In this document: positions 15,014 to 22,295 of the stretch, piece after piece
How positions within the stretch are numbered: position 1 is the first letter of the stretch
Layout of the letters: every line of letters starts with the position of its first letter
NCBI GenBank assembly: GCA_965603115.1
Contig: CBFDBT010000019.1
Location: 1 to 24,875 of the forward strand
Origin: CBFDBT01 sp965603115
GTDB taxonomy: Bacteria; Pseudomonadota; Alphaproteobacteria; Sphingomonadales; Kordiimonadaceae
Direction: 5' to 3'
Length of the DNA: 24,875 nt
Notes under the pieces: generated by a model
The model's input: only the letters and a program-made list of their open reading frames with translations
Databases searched by the model: none
What the model was told of the DNA's origin: nothing
Translations under genes and position numbers: made by a program

Positions 15014-15954
15014 GCGCACATTACCTTGCCCTGTCTGGCGGTGTTGGAGGGGCCAAACTTGCTTTGGGACTTATACAAGTATGCCGCCCGCAAGATCTGA
15101 CCATCGTCACCAATACCTGTGATGATTTCACACACTTAGGCCTGCACATCGCGCCCGACCTTGATACGGTCATGTACACCCTTGCCGGTGTTTCCAATAC
15201 GGAAACCGGCTGGGGGCGCAAAGGCGAGACATGGAATTTTATTCAGAGTTTGAAAGAGCTCGGCGGAGAGGGCTGGTTCCAGTTAGGTGATAAAGATATG
15301 GCGGTTCATATCGAACGGACCAATCGTTTAAACAGCGGGGAGAGTCTGAGCGCTGTCACCCAAGCCCTAACCGGAGCGCTTGGCATAAAACACGCGATCG
15401 TCCCGATGAGTGACGACAGGGTTCAAACCATGGTGAAGACCGAACAAGGGGAGTTATCCTTTCAACATTATTTTGTTCGCGACCGCTGCGAGCCAAAAAT
15501 TTCCGCCATTCGCTTTGATGGCATAAAGGAGGCGCGGCCTTCTCCAGATTTTGCAGCGGCATTATCCAACCCTGAACTAGCCGGTGTAATCCTCTGTCCC
15601 TCTAACCCGTTCGTCAGCATTGACCCCATCCTGCAAATTCCAGGTGTGCGCGCTATGTTGGACAAACTAAACGTGCCAATCGTTGCAATATCACCCATTG
15701 TCAAAGGACTGGCGATTAAAGGGCCGGCCGCCAAAATGATGCAAGAACTGGGGAAAGTATCTAGTGTGCAATCTATCGCCCAGCATTATGAGGGGCTTGT
15801 GGATGGCCTGATTATAGATACCCAAGACAGCGATATCTGCCCAAAGATAGAGGCCATGGGGATGAAGGTTAAAGTAACCAACACCATCATGAATACTCTT
15901 GAGGACCGAATAGACCTTGCGGCTACTACGTTACAATTCATCGAAGAAATGTGA
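15010..15954 (+). CDS. cofD: 2-phospho-L-lactate (or phosphoenolpyruvate-type) transferase of F420 synthesis
   Basis: Transfers the phospho-lactate-type moiety from its guanylyl-diphospho form onto Fo to give F420-0 or dehydro-F420-0. 314 residues, normal for CofD/FbiA. The N terminus LALSGGVGGAKLALGL is the family's nucleotide-binding start, followed by NTCDDFTHLGLHIAPDLDT, a conserved acidic/Fo-binding segment, and VSNTETGWGRKGETW. Later blocks CPSNPFVSIDPIL and ISPIVKGLAIKGPAAKMM are diagnostic. Its ATG overlaps the stop of cofE. Whether it uses a 2-phospholactyl, phosphoenolpyruvyl or 3-phosphoglyceryl donor depends on CofC and cannot be decided by eye. Confidence 0.96.
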   Translation: MSAHYLALSGGVGGAKLALGLIQVCRPQDLTIVTNTCDDFTHLGLHIAPDLDTVMYTLAGVSNTETGWGRKGETWNFIQSLKELGGEGWFQLGDKDMAVHIERTNRLNSGESLSAVTQALTGALGIKHAIVPMSDDRVQTMVKTEQGELSFQHYFVRDRCEPKISAIRFDGIKEARPSPDFAAALSNPELAGVILCPSNPFVSIDPILQIPGVRAMLDKLNVPIVAISPIVKGLAIKGPAAKMMQELGKVSSVQSIAQHYEGLVDGLIIDTQDSDICPKIEAMGMKVKVTNTIMNTLEDRIDLAATTLQFIEEM

Positions 15955-15961
15955 AAATACA

Positions 15962-16648
15962 GTGAGTTCTTCTAACACAGACAAAAGCGTTTGGGCCGTA
16001 TTGCCCTTGAAGGGTTTAAAGGGTGCGAAAGACCGCCTCTCAAATATTTTAAATCCTGAAGAACGCGCCGCGCTCGTCACAGCCATGGCACAGGATGTGC
16101 TGACAGCCCTCACTTCTGCCACCAGCCTTGCCGGTGTGTTGGTTATATCCGATGCGAATGACATCAAGGAGTTGGTACAGGAATATTGTGTTGATCTTAT
16201 TCCCGAGGGCAAAGCTAAAGGCCTAAATGGAGCTATATCCCATGCTGCTGCAATTCTCGTAAATCGGGGGGTTAATGCCATGATGGTCATCCATGGAGAT
16301 ATTCCTTTGATTAAACCAAAGGATATTGATGCAATCATTGATGCTCGTCTTCCAGCGCCATCAGTTACTATCGCGCCTTGCAGTCACAAAGACGGCACCA
16401 ATGTCATGGTCTCAAGCCCGCCCGACGTTATCTCCTTTCAGTATGGCAAAAATAGTTTCTCTAAGCACATGAAAGCTGCGGCAGATATCGGTCTCGAGGC
16501 TAAAGAGATTTCAAATGACCGGTTAGCTCTGGATATTGACACAGGGGAAGACCTTCAAGCCCTGCTCGGGCACCTTAATAAAGGTAAGCTCGGTGAAAAA
16601 ACCACAGCGCTTTTAAGAGACGCGAATTTATCTAATCGCTTAAAATAA
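15962..16648 (+). CDS. cofC: Phospholactate-type guanylyltransferase of F420 synthesis
   Basis: Activates a three-carbon phosphoacid (2-phospholactate, phosphoenolpyruvate or 3-phosphoglycerate, depending on lineage) with GTP for CofD. The GTG at 15962, 7 bases after the cofD stop, gives 228 residues and puts the family start VWAVLPLKGLKGAKDRLS near the N terminus; an alternative TTG at 15917 would overlap cofD and add 15 unusual residues. Nucleotidyltransferase signatures include LPLKGLKGAKDRLS, the metal-binding IHGDIPLI and the C-terminal RLALDIDTGEDL. In Gram-negative bacteria with 3PG-F420 the difference from the classical form lies in CofC substrate residues, which I cannot judge here. 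Its end faces the NTF2-like gene with a 21-base AT-rich gap. Confidence 0.93.
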   Translation: MSSSNTDKSVWAVLPLKGLKGAKDRLSNILNPEERAALVTAMAQDVLTALTSATSLAGVLVISDANDIKELVQEYCVDLIPEGKAKGLNGAISHAAAILVNRGVNAMMVIHGDIPLIKPKDIDAIIDARLPAPSVTIAPCSHKDGTNVMVSSPPDVISFQYGKNSFSKHMKAAADIGLEAKEISNDRLALDIDTGEDLQALLGHLNKGKLGEKTTALLRDANLSNRLK

Positions 16649-16676
16649 ATACTGTCAAACCAAGATTATTTATTTT
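16642..16676. terminator. Possible AT-rich bidirectional terminator between cofC and the long minus operon
   Basis: AAAATAAATA (16642-16651) pairs with TATTTATTTT (16667-16676) across a 15-base loop, with more T following on the + strand and T-rich sequence on the - strand. It overlaps both gene ends. All A/T, so weak. Confidence 0.3.
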
Positions 16677-17197
16677 TTCCAGTTACGGGCATAACTAAAG
16701 TCAGCCTTGCCGCGCGCACCAACAAGCATGTCATCATTGCCTTTGGTAAAGTTATCGTCTTCATTGTCTGTGCGAGACCAATCAACGACCATGGCCCGTT
16801 TTTGTATGCGCCACTCGCCGCCTCTACAGCTATATTCATCAATATAGCGACCGCCGACGATCAGGTCTTTTTCTTGACCATCTTCAGCAATACGGTGCCA
16901 GGCATTAAAATAGACTTCGCCGGAAGCTTTGTCGCCATCAAGGTCTATGCGCACCTGCCCGATGAAATGCTGGCTGGCGATCATATCGCCAAGGAAACCT
17001 AGCGCAAAATCGACAAATTCTTCGGCGGGGCCATCCATCATGCCCACATCTACGTAGGCATCATCATGAAAAGCGCTTAAATTCAACGCACGATCCAGCC
17101 GGTCCAGCCCCCGCATATAGCGCTGAACAGCATCATTAATATCTCGACGAGCACATAAATCACGTACTTCTGCCTCTAGATCAAGTTCATTAGTCAT
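16670..17197 (-). CDS. NTF2-like / SnoaL-like protein (third of three)
   Basis: 175 residues with the cone-shaped NTF2-like fold of SnoaL, LinA and scytalone dehydratase. Conserved points: YMRGLDRLD (acidic residue of the helix 1 region), IASQHFIGQVRIDLDGDKA (the histidine-bearing strand typical of the LinA/SnoaL_4 group) and WRIQKRAMVVDWSR. Such proteins act as cofactor-free isomerases, dehydratases, dehydrochlorinases or cyclases, so a role on a CoA ester or ketone of the pathway is possible. The start at 17197 has AAAGGA at good spacing and lies 4 bases past the stop of the preceding NTF2-like gene. It is the last gene of the operon. Confidence 0.85.
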   Translation of the reverse strand: MTNELDLEAEVRDLCARRDINDAVQRYMRGLDRLDRALNLSAFHDDAYVDVGMMDGPAEEFVDFALGFLGDMIASQHFIGQVRIDLDGDKASGEVYFNAWHRIAEDGQEKDLIVGGRYIDEYSCRGGEWRIQKRAMVVDWSRTDNEDDNFTKGNDDMLVGARGKADFSYARNWKK

Positions 17198-17201
17198 GTG
17201 C

Positions 17202-17735
17202 TTATCCTTTATCAATTGATTTAAGAAGCGGCATAGATCCTGCCTGACTCTCGGCATATAGAGAGGTCACATCGATCGGTACTTTAAAGCTATCGTCAGG
17301 GATATCGCCCGCAGGGTTGAGAATGTTAGAATTGCCTTCCCAGCTAATCATACGAAGTTTGCGACGTGTTATACGCCAGCCATCGGCTTCTTTCGCCAAT
17401 TCATCATCATACCAGCCATAGCCCTTCCATTTATTACCATCTCTCATACCAGAGCGAACAAGCACCCAATGTCCGTAAGTAACACAAGCTGCTTTATCGC
17501 CTTTAATGTCAGATATACAATTTGCCATTAAGTGGTTAGAGCTATCTAAGACTGCATGGAAAGCCTCGAAATCATTTTTGAACTGCTCAAGGTCGGTCCA
17601 CGCGGCTTCGCCACCATAGTCAGCGTGTAGATTTTTTGAAAAGACCCGATCAAAAAGGTCCCACCGCCTCGCATCTGTAGCAAAGCCGTATAGATCCATA
17701 ACGTCTCTAATTTCACTAGAATCCAGTTGTGACAT
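17202..17735 (-). CDS. NTF2-like / SnoaL-like protein (second of three)
   Basis: 177 residues, NTF2-like fold: IRDVMDLYGFATDARRWDLFDRVFS at the N terminus (with the acidic residue of the usual YxxxxD-type helix), DSSNHLMANCISDIKGDKAA with the conserved histidine, and WRITRRKLRMISWEGN near the end. It is clearly related to its downstream neighbour in motif order, though diverged, suggesting an old duplication or the two halves of a heteromer. AAGGGGATTTT precedes the ATG. It follows the DUF35 gene after a 49-base gap in the same direction. Function unknown; isomerase or dehydratase is the family-based guess. Confidence 0.85.
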   Translation of the reverse strand: MSQLDSSEIRDVMDLYGFATDARRWDLFDRVFSKNLHADYGGEAAWTDLEQFKNDFEAFHAVLDSSNHLMANCISDIKGDKAACVTYGHWVLVRSGMRDGNKWKGYGWYDDELAKEADGWRITRRKLRMISWEGNSNILNPAGDIPDDSFKVPIDVTSLYAESQAGSMPLLKSIDKG

Positions 17736-17784
17736 AAAATCCCCTTCCCTTATGTCCTATGAAGAACATATCTCATGTTGATCT

Positions 17785-18207
17785 TTAGCTCTCACCCTCT
17801 TTCGGTCTGAAAACTGGCATTGACACTTCATCACCCCAATCTTCAAATGTTACATCTACAGCCATACCCATTGAAAGGTCATCTTCATTGCAATCAATCA
17901 CATGACTCATCATTTGTGGGCCTTCCTCAAGACGTACAAGTGCCAGCACTTGCGGGCCGTCAACACAGTAAGCTTTTGAAACGGATCGATGCATAACCGT
18001 ATAGCTAATGACGGTCGCCTGACCGCTAGCCTCTATCCAGTCAAGGTTTTTGGACACACACTTTGTACATACACAGCGTGGGTAAAACTGGACATGACCA
18101 CAATCCGAACATGACTGAATGAGTAATTTGTGCTCTTTGCATCCTTGCCAGTAAGGTTCCGTTTCCGGCGTGGGTCTAGGTTGGGTTTTTAATATTTGAT
18201 CACTCAT
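17785..18207 (-). CDS. DUF35 zinc-ribbon / OB-fold acyl-CoA-associated protein
   Basis: 140 residues: an N-terminal helix, a rubredoxin-like zinc ribbon with C33-S-D-C36 and C47-T-K-C50, then an OB-fold domain (GQATVISYTVMHRS...VLALVRLEEGPQMMSH). DUF35 proteins bind CoA esters and associate with SCP2-type thiolases or aldolases; in mycobacteria the DUF35 domain of ChsH2 is required by the aldolase Ltp2. Its ATG overlaps the last base of the thiolase-like gene's stop (TGATG), the tight coupling expected for a one-to-one complex. It is a single DUF35 unit, not fused to a MaoC domain. Confidence 0.92.
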   Translation of the reverse strand: MSDQILKTQPRPTPETEPYWQGCKEHKLLIQSCSDCGHVQFYPRCVCTKCVSKNLDWIEASGQATVISYTVMHRSVSKAYCVDGPQVLALVRLEEGPQMMSHVIDCNEDDLSMGMAVDVTFEDWGDEVSMPVFRPKEGES

Positions 18208-19376
18208 CAGCTATTCTCCCTTCCCAAAATCAATGTGCAATGGCTAGACATGATCCCGCCTTGTGCATGTACGAGAGCAGTTTCAGCACCTTCAACCTGC
18301 CGTTCCCCTGCTTGATGGCGCAGTTGTTTGACGGCTTCGGTTAAGGCAAACATCGACCCCGGGTTGCCAGAATGACAGTGGGACAGTAGGCCTCCATGGG
18401 TATTGGTGGGCAATGCCCCGCCTAGATCAATATTACCGTCTTCAACGAAAGCGCCCGCTTCCCCTTTTCCGCAAAACCCCAAGTCTTCCATCTCTATCAG
18501 GACAACGGGGGTAAAACAGTCATAGATACCTGCTAAATCCATGTCCTTTGGACCAAGGCCTGCCATGTTATAGGCACGCCTTCCTGACTCTGCTGCGGCT
18601 GATGAAATCAAACTATGAGCCTGACTAATGTGTTCATGACTGTGCCCCTCGCCAAAACCCAACAAGTAAACTGGGGGCTGCTTTAGGTCTGCTGCGCGCT
18701 CAGCCGACATCATCACGATCGCTGCTCCCCCATCCGATACCAGCGAGCAATCCAGCATATGAAGGGGGTCCGCAATCATGCGAGACTGCAAAACGTCTTC
18801 TACAGTGATCAGGTCGCGCATCTGCGCTTCAATATTTAAGGATGCATGTTTGCGCATCGCCACGGCTACTGCTGCAAAATGTTCTTCTGTCGCACCGTAA
18901 GCATCCATATAAGCCCGTGCAATCAGTGCGTAAAAAGCCGGAACCGTTGGGCCATAAGGACTTTCAAATTGCGGGTGTCCGGAGGATGATTGCATTAGCA
19001 TTGCCTGATCACGAGACAATCCGCTCCGCAACCTATCGGCCATTGCGATAACCACCGTTTCACATGTTCCGGTTGCTATGGCTGATGCTGCGTGGTGAAG
19101 TGCAGCAAAAGTAGTGCCGCCTCCAGCACCTATACTCATGCAATAGCCCGGAAATATCTGCATATATTCTGCGATTGTTTCCGCATGATACATGTATGGC
19201 TCAGTCATGGAGTTACAGGTTATCAGACCATCTACCTGATCTTTTTCAATGCCTGCATCTTGAAGCGATCGGCTAATAGCATCAACGCAAAGCTCGGTCG
19301 CGCCCATATGTGGAATAACCCCGACATCAGTGTCAGCGGCACCCACTATCGCGACCTTACCTCTTAAACTATCCAC
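18207..19376 (-). CDS. SCP2-type thiolase-fold protein without the usual active cysteine (Ltp2-like aldolase candidate)
   Basis: 389 residues with thiolase fold. At the position of the thiolase nucleophile (NxCxSG-like loop) the sequence reads MSIGAGGGTTF (80-90), with no cysteine. C-terminal landmarks are GIYDCFTP (Y285), NTHGGLLSHCHSGNPGS (H327, H333, H335) and LVHAQGGIMSSHCTLIL. Loss of the cysteine argues against ordinary thiolysis and matches the group containing the retro-aldolase Ltp2, which cleaves beta-hydroxyacyl-CoA of steroid side chains with tyrosines as catalysts. The start is GTG at 19376 with AAGGAG before it. It is followed by the DUF35 partner gene with a 1-base overlap. Retro-aldol activity is an inference. 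Confidence 0.88.
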   Translation of the reverse strand: MDSLRGKVAIVGAADTDVGVIPHMGATELCVDAISRSLQDAGIEKDQVDGLITCNSMTEPYMYHAETIAEYMQIFPGYCMSIGAGGGTTFAALHHAASAIATGTCETVVIAMADRLRSGLSRDQAMLMQSSSGHPQFESPYGPTVPAFYALIARAYMDAYGATEEHFAAVAVAMRKHASLNIEAQMRDLITVEDVLQSRMIADPLHMLDCSLVSDGGAAIVMMSAERAADLKQPPVYLLGFGEGHSHEHISQAHSLISSAAAESGRRAYNMAGLGPKDMDLAGIYDCFTPVVLIEMEDLGFCGKGEAGAFVEDGNIDLGGALPTNTHGGLLSHCHSGNPGSMFALTEAVKQLRHQAGERQVEGAETALVHAQGGIMSSHCTLILGRENS

Positions 19377-19391
19377 GGAACTCTCCTTGGC

Positions 19392-19802
19392 TTACTTGAA
19401 TTGCACCTTTAGGCGACCAGGGGTTAAAACCTCATCTTTGGCATTCAAAATATTGATCTCAAGCTCAACCTGACGCGTCTCTTTTGACACTGAAATAACT
19501 TTGCCATCAGAATGTAGGGTTTCCCCCGAAATAGCATATTGACGATTAGAGTAATTGATATTGACCAAATCCCCGTCATCGCCAGCCCACTCAATAGCAA
19601 CTTGCGTTAGCCAGTCTCCCATTAAAGGGCCGGGAACCACCAATCCGGGATAGCCCTCAACCTCGGTGGCATAGGGATGATCAAAATGAATTAAGTGAGC
19701 ATTCCACAGCGCTGCATTATATAAAAACAACTGGATGTTATCAGGACTATATTCCCGAACAGGTAGCACATCGCCTACATTAATCATGTCAAACTTTGGC
19801 AT
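19392..19802 (-). CDS. MaoC-like hot-dog hydratase subunit (histidine-bearing half)
   Basis: 136 residues, a single hot-dog domain. The segment LWNAHLIHFDHPYATEVEGYPGLVVPGPLMGDW (about 33-65) is the histidine-bearing hydratase signature of the MaoC/HTD2 and mesaconyl-CoA hydratase group. It should act with the preceding gene product, which has the complementary N-terminal-type hot-dog, as a heteromeric enoyl-CoA hydratase. The ATG at 19802 has GGTGA 5 bases upstream; an in-frame GTG at 19811 would overlap the previous stop by 4 bases and is the alternative start. The mycobacterial parallel is ChsH1-ChsH2. Confidence 0.88.
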   Translation of the reverse strand: MPKFDMINVGDVLPVREYSPDNIQLFLYNAALWNAHLIHFDHPYATEVEGYPGLVVPGPLMGDWLTQVAIEWAGDDGDLVNINYSNRQYAISGETLHSDGKVISVSKETRQVELEINILNAKDEVLTPGRLKVQFK

Positions 19803-19807
19803 ATCAA

Positions 19808-20260
19808 TCACCGTAAAATTCGGGTTGTTTTTTCAGAGATAACGGGCTTACCGTCTTCATCAGCAATTTCCATATCCACTTCATAGAAAATCAGCGGGCC
19901 GCTTGAACCCTGTTTTTCATAAATCGCACTGAGGGTTCTGGTTGCCGTCAAAACATCTCCGGGCACAATAGGTCGGTGATACGTAATATCCAAACCACCA
20001 GCCATGGCTTTCTCTAAAGGAAATTTTGGTAATAGTTTGTCTATACTAACACCGTCTTCACTCAATTCATCCATACCGACAACATCCCAGAAGAGGGCCA
20101 CATGATAGGTCGCAGCTGCAACATCACCTTTGATGTATTTCTCCAATCGTTGCCCCGTAGCAACCGCATATTTGCGGATGTCCCGACGGGTAACAACCTC
20201 AGTCTGCGGCTCAGATGTCCGCCCGATATTGGCCAGCAATTCAGGAGTGAGCAAACTCAT
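19808..20260 (-). CDS. MaoC N-terminal-type hot-dog protein (FAS1-like dehydratase domain)
   Basis: 150 residues with the MaoC_dehydrat_N type fold: EVVTRRDIRKYAVATGQ at the N terminus, and LDITYHRPIVPGDVLTATRTL plus IYEKQGSSGPLIFYEVDMEI, characteristic strands of this half-domain. The histidine-bearing hydratase motif is not in it and is found in the next gene instead, so the two probably make one active site. The start at 20260 overlaps the acyl-CoA synthetase stop by 4 bases (ATGA) and has AAGGGAAA at good distance; the longer frame to 20284 is not favoured. Confidence 0.88.
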   Translation of the reverse strand: MSLLTPELLANIGRTSEPQTEVVTRRDIRKYAVATGQRLEKYIKGDVAAATYHVALFWDVVGMDELSEDGVSIDKLLPKFPLEKAMAGGLDITYHRPIVPGDVLTATRTLSAIYEKQGSSGPLIFYEVDMEIADEDGKPVISEKTTRILR

Positions 20261-21813
20261 ACTTGTTTCCCTTGCTTCACCCAATAGGGGTCGCGAAGAT
20301 CGCGCTTTAAAATTTTCCCCGTGACCGCCTTGGGAAGTGAATCGACAAAATCTACAGAGCGAGGTTTTTGGTATGACGCTAGATGTTCCCGCGCCGTATC
20401 AATGATTTCCTGTTCTGTGGCTGTGCATCCCGGTTTCAAGACCACAACAGCTTTAACGGCTTCACCCCATTCATCATCAGGAACACCAATGACCGCTACT
20501 TCTAAAACAGCATCATGGTTTGCTATCGCGGCCTCAACCTGAGTGGAGTAAATATTTTCACCGCCAGAAATGATCATATCTTTGGCGCGGTCAACTATGA
20601 AGATATAACCTTCTTCATCCCAAGTTGCTACGTCACCAGTACTCATCCATTCGCCGTGGAAAGTATCCGCTGTCAATTGATCCTTGCGCCAATAGCCCTT
20701 CATATTTGCCTCAGAGCGTATCATGATTTCGCCGGATGTCTCATTATCACGCGGCACGAGATTGCCTTCTTCATCCATAAGACGTACTTCGGTTACAAAC
20801 CCTTCCCTGCCACAAGAAGCAAGGCGTTCAGGGTGGATACCGTTTACCGCTTTATGATGATCTTCCTGTGATAGGAAAGTCATTGTCATGCCCTCGGTCT
20901 GACCATAGCCTTGAATAAGTGTGCAAGGGAATTTCTCTAGAGCCAGTTTAACAATTGATGCTGGCATCGGGCCACCACCATATTGAATATTACGCAGAGA
21001 ACTGAGGTCATAATCTTCAAAACCTTCAACCGCCATCATCCAGTTCAGCATTGTGGTAATGCCCAAAAAGGCTGAAACGCGTTCGCGCTCAATTACTTCT
21101 AGCGCAAGCTTTGCTTCGAAATTGATCAGCACAACCGGGCAGCCATGGGCCATATAATTCATCGCCAAAGCAACAGGGATATGGAACATTTGACCAGTGA
21201 GCATATAGACGTCTGTTGGCACAACTCTTTCAGCAACGGTCTGGTTCAACATGCCCATAAAAAGACTGGCGTGGGTGTGAATAGCCCCTTTAGAAATACC
21301 AGTTGTTCCACCCGTATATAGTATGACACAAGGGTCATCGCCGCCAATATCGTCGCAGCCTTCTGGTTTATCGGACGATGATTTTGTCACTAGCTTTTCG
21401 TATGAGCCATCTGACCCTTCCCCTATTTCGAGGTAGGTATCAATTTCCATATTTTCCTGAGCAAATTTGCTTTGGTCGCTGAATTCAGCGGTTGTCACCA
21501 AGACTGAAGGATCACCATCCTTTAATATGGCAAGCATTTCCGCACCCGCCAAACGCCAGTTTAAGGGTTGAACGATCAGCCCACTGAGCGCACAGGCATA
21601 ATAAATTTCAAAAAACTCAATGCTATTTTTAGAAAGCACCGACACCCTGTCGCCCTTTTTTAAACCGAGAGTTTTCGTTAAGCCATTGGCCAACTTGTAC
21701 ACACGCTCATTAAGGTCGGCAAAAGAAATACGTCTGTCATTTGGTATATCCACAACAGCTGTTCTTGAAGGGTCCAAAGTAGCAATTTTAGAAATTATAC
21801 GCCCAATATTCAT
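20257..21813 (-). CDS. AMP-dependent acyl-CoA synthetase (ANL superfamily)
   Basis: Activates a carboxylic acid to its CoA ester through an acyl-AMP; cytosolic. 518 residues, a normal length. Motifs in order: the P-loop ILYTGGTTGISKGAIHTH, the adenine/substrate motif QGYGQTEGM, STGDVATWDEEGYIFIVDRAKDMIISGGENIYS covering the ATP ribose Asp and hinge, and the C-terminal catalytic lysine in PKAVTGKILKRDLRDP. GGGGG lies before the ATG at 21813; the longer open frame to 21882 overlaps the NTF2-like gene and is not favoured. As first catabolic enzyme of the long minus operon it presumably prepares the substrate for the MaoC and thiolase-like steps. The chain specificity cannot be read. Confidence 0.95.
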   Translation of the reverse strand: MNIGRIISKIATLDPSRTAVVDIPNDRRISFADLNERVYKLANGLTKTLGLKKGDRVSVLSKNSIEFFEIYYACALSGLIVQPLNWRLAGAEMLAILKDGDPSVLVTTAEFSDQSKFAQENMEIDTYLEIGEGSDGSYEKLVTKSSSDKPEGCDDIGGDDPCVILYTGGTTGISKGAIHTHASLFMGMLNQTVAERVVPTDVYMLTGQMFHIPVALAMNYMAHGCPVVLINFEAKLALEVIERERVSAFLGITTMLNWMMAVEGFEDYDLSSLRNIQYGGGPMPASIVKLALEKFPCTLIQGYGQTEGMTMTFLSQEDHHKAVNGIHPERLASCGREGFVTEVRLMDEEGNLVPRDNETSGEIMIRSEANMKGYWRKDQLTADTFHGEWMSTGDVATWDEEGYIFIVDRAKDMIISGGENIYSTQVEAAIANHDAVLEVAVIGVPDDEWGEAVKAVVVLKPGCTATEQEIIDTAREHLASYQKPRSVDFVDSLPKAVTGKILKRDLRDPYWVKQGKQV

Positions 21814-21826
21814 GAGATAACCCCCG

Positions 21827-22243
21827 TTAAAATGGCATGTCCAGATCAAGTCGGCGCATGGCAATGCCCCACTGTCCATCAACCTTTTTTACTTGGTCAT
21901 AATATGTGCCCGTTGTGACAAGCTTATTTGCTTCATTTTCAGTGGCAAACAGCGTCAAGTTTGAGACAGTACGAGCTGTATCACCATCCTCATCTTCAAA
22001 AAAGAGATTGGATATCACATGCTTTCGCACATCTGTTTGTGCATCGATGGCGCCAGACATCAGCTCCATAATAGCCCCGCGCCCTTCGAAAGGCCCAACC
22101 ACTGTACCGCCAGCGATATTTACGACCATGCTTGCATCAGGCGTGAAACAGGCTTCAATTCGATCAAGATTATGCATATCAAGGCCATAAGCCGCGCGAT
22201 TTAAAAGTTCCTGAATTAAATATTTATCTGCAACATCTAACAT
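21827..22243 (-). CDS. NTF2-like / SnoaL-like protein (first of three)
   Basis: 138 residues of NTF2-like fold: LIQELLNRAAYGLDMHNLDRIEACFTPDASM at the N terminus (helices and acidic residue), GPFEGRGAIMELM, then TDVRKHVISNLFFEDEDGDTA with the conserved RKHxxxN, which resembles the histidine strand of LinA and scytalone dehydratase. GAAGGGAT stands before the ATG. It lies between tetR and the acyl-CoA synthetase with only 13 bases to the latter. Likely a cofactor-free isomerase, dehydratase or hydrolase on a pathway compound; the precise reaction is unknown. Confidence 0.87.
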   Translation of the reverse strand: MLDVADKYLIQELLNRAAYGLDMHNLDRIEACFTPDASMVVNIAGGTVVGPFEGRGAIMELMSGAIDAQTDVRKHVISNLFFEDEDGDTARTVSNLTLFATENEANKLVTTGTYYDQVKKVDGQWGIAMRRLDLDMPF

Positions 22244-22295
22244 TTTTTATCCCTTCTTATTTACTTACATAATCATCTTGAGCGCCAGTGCGGCT

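Noticed and set aside
15917..15961. TTG start for cofC giving 15 extra residues
   Set aside because: It overlaps cofD and adds sequence unlike the family; the GTG at 15962 puts VWAVLPLKG at the expected place.
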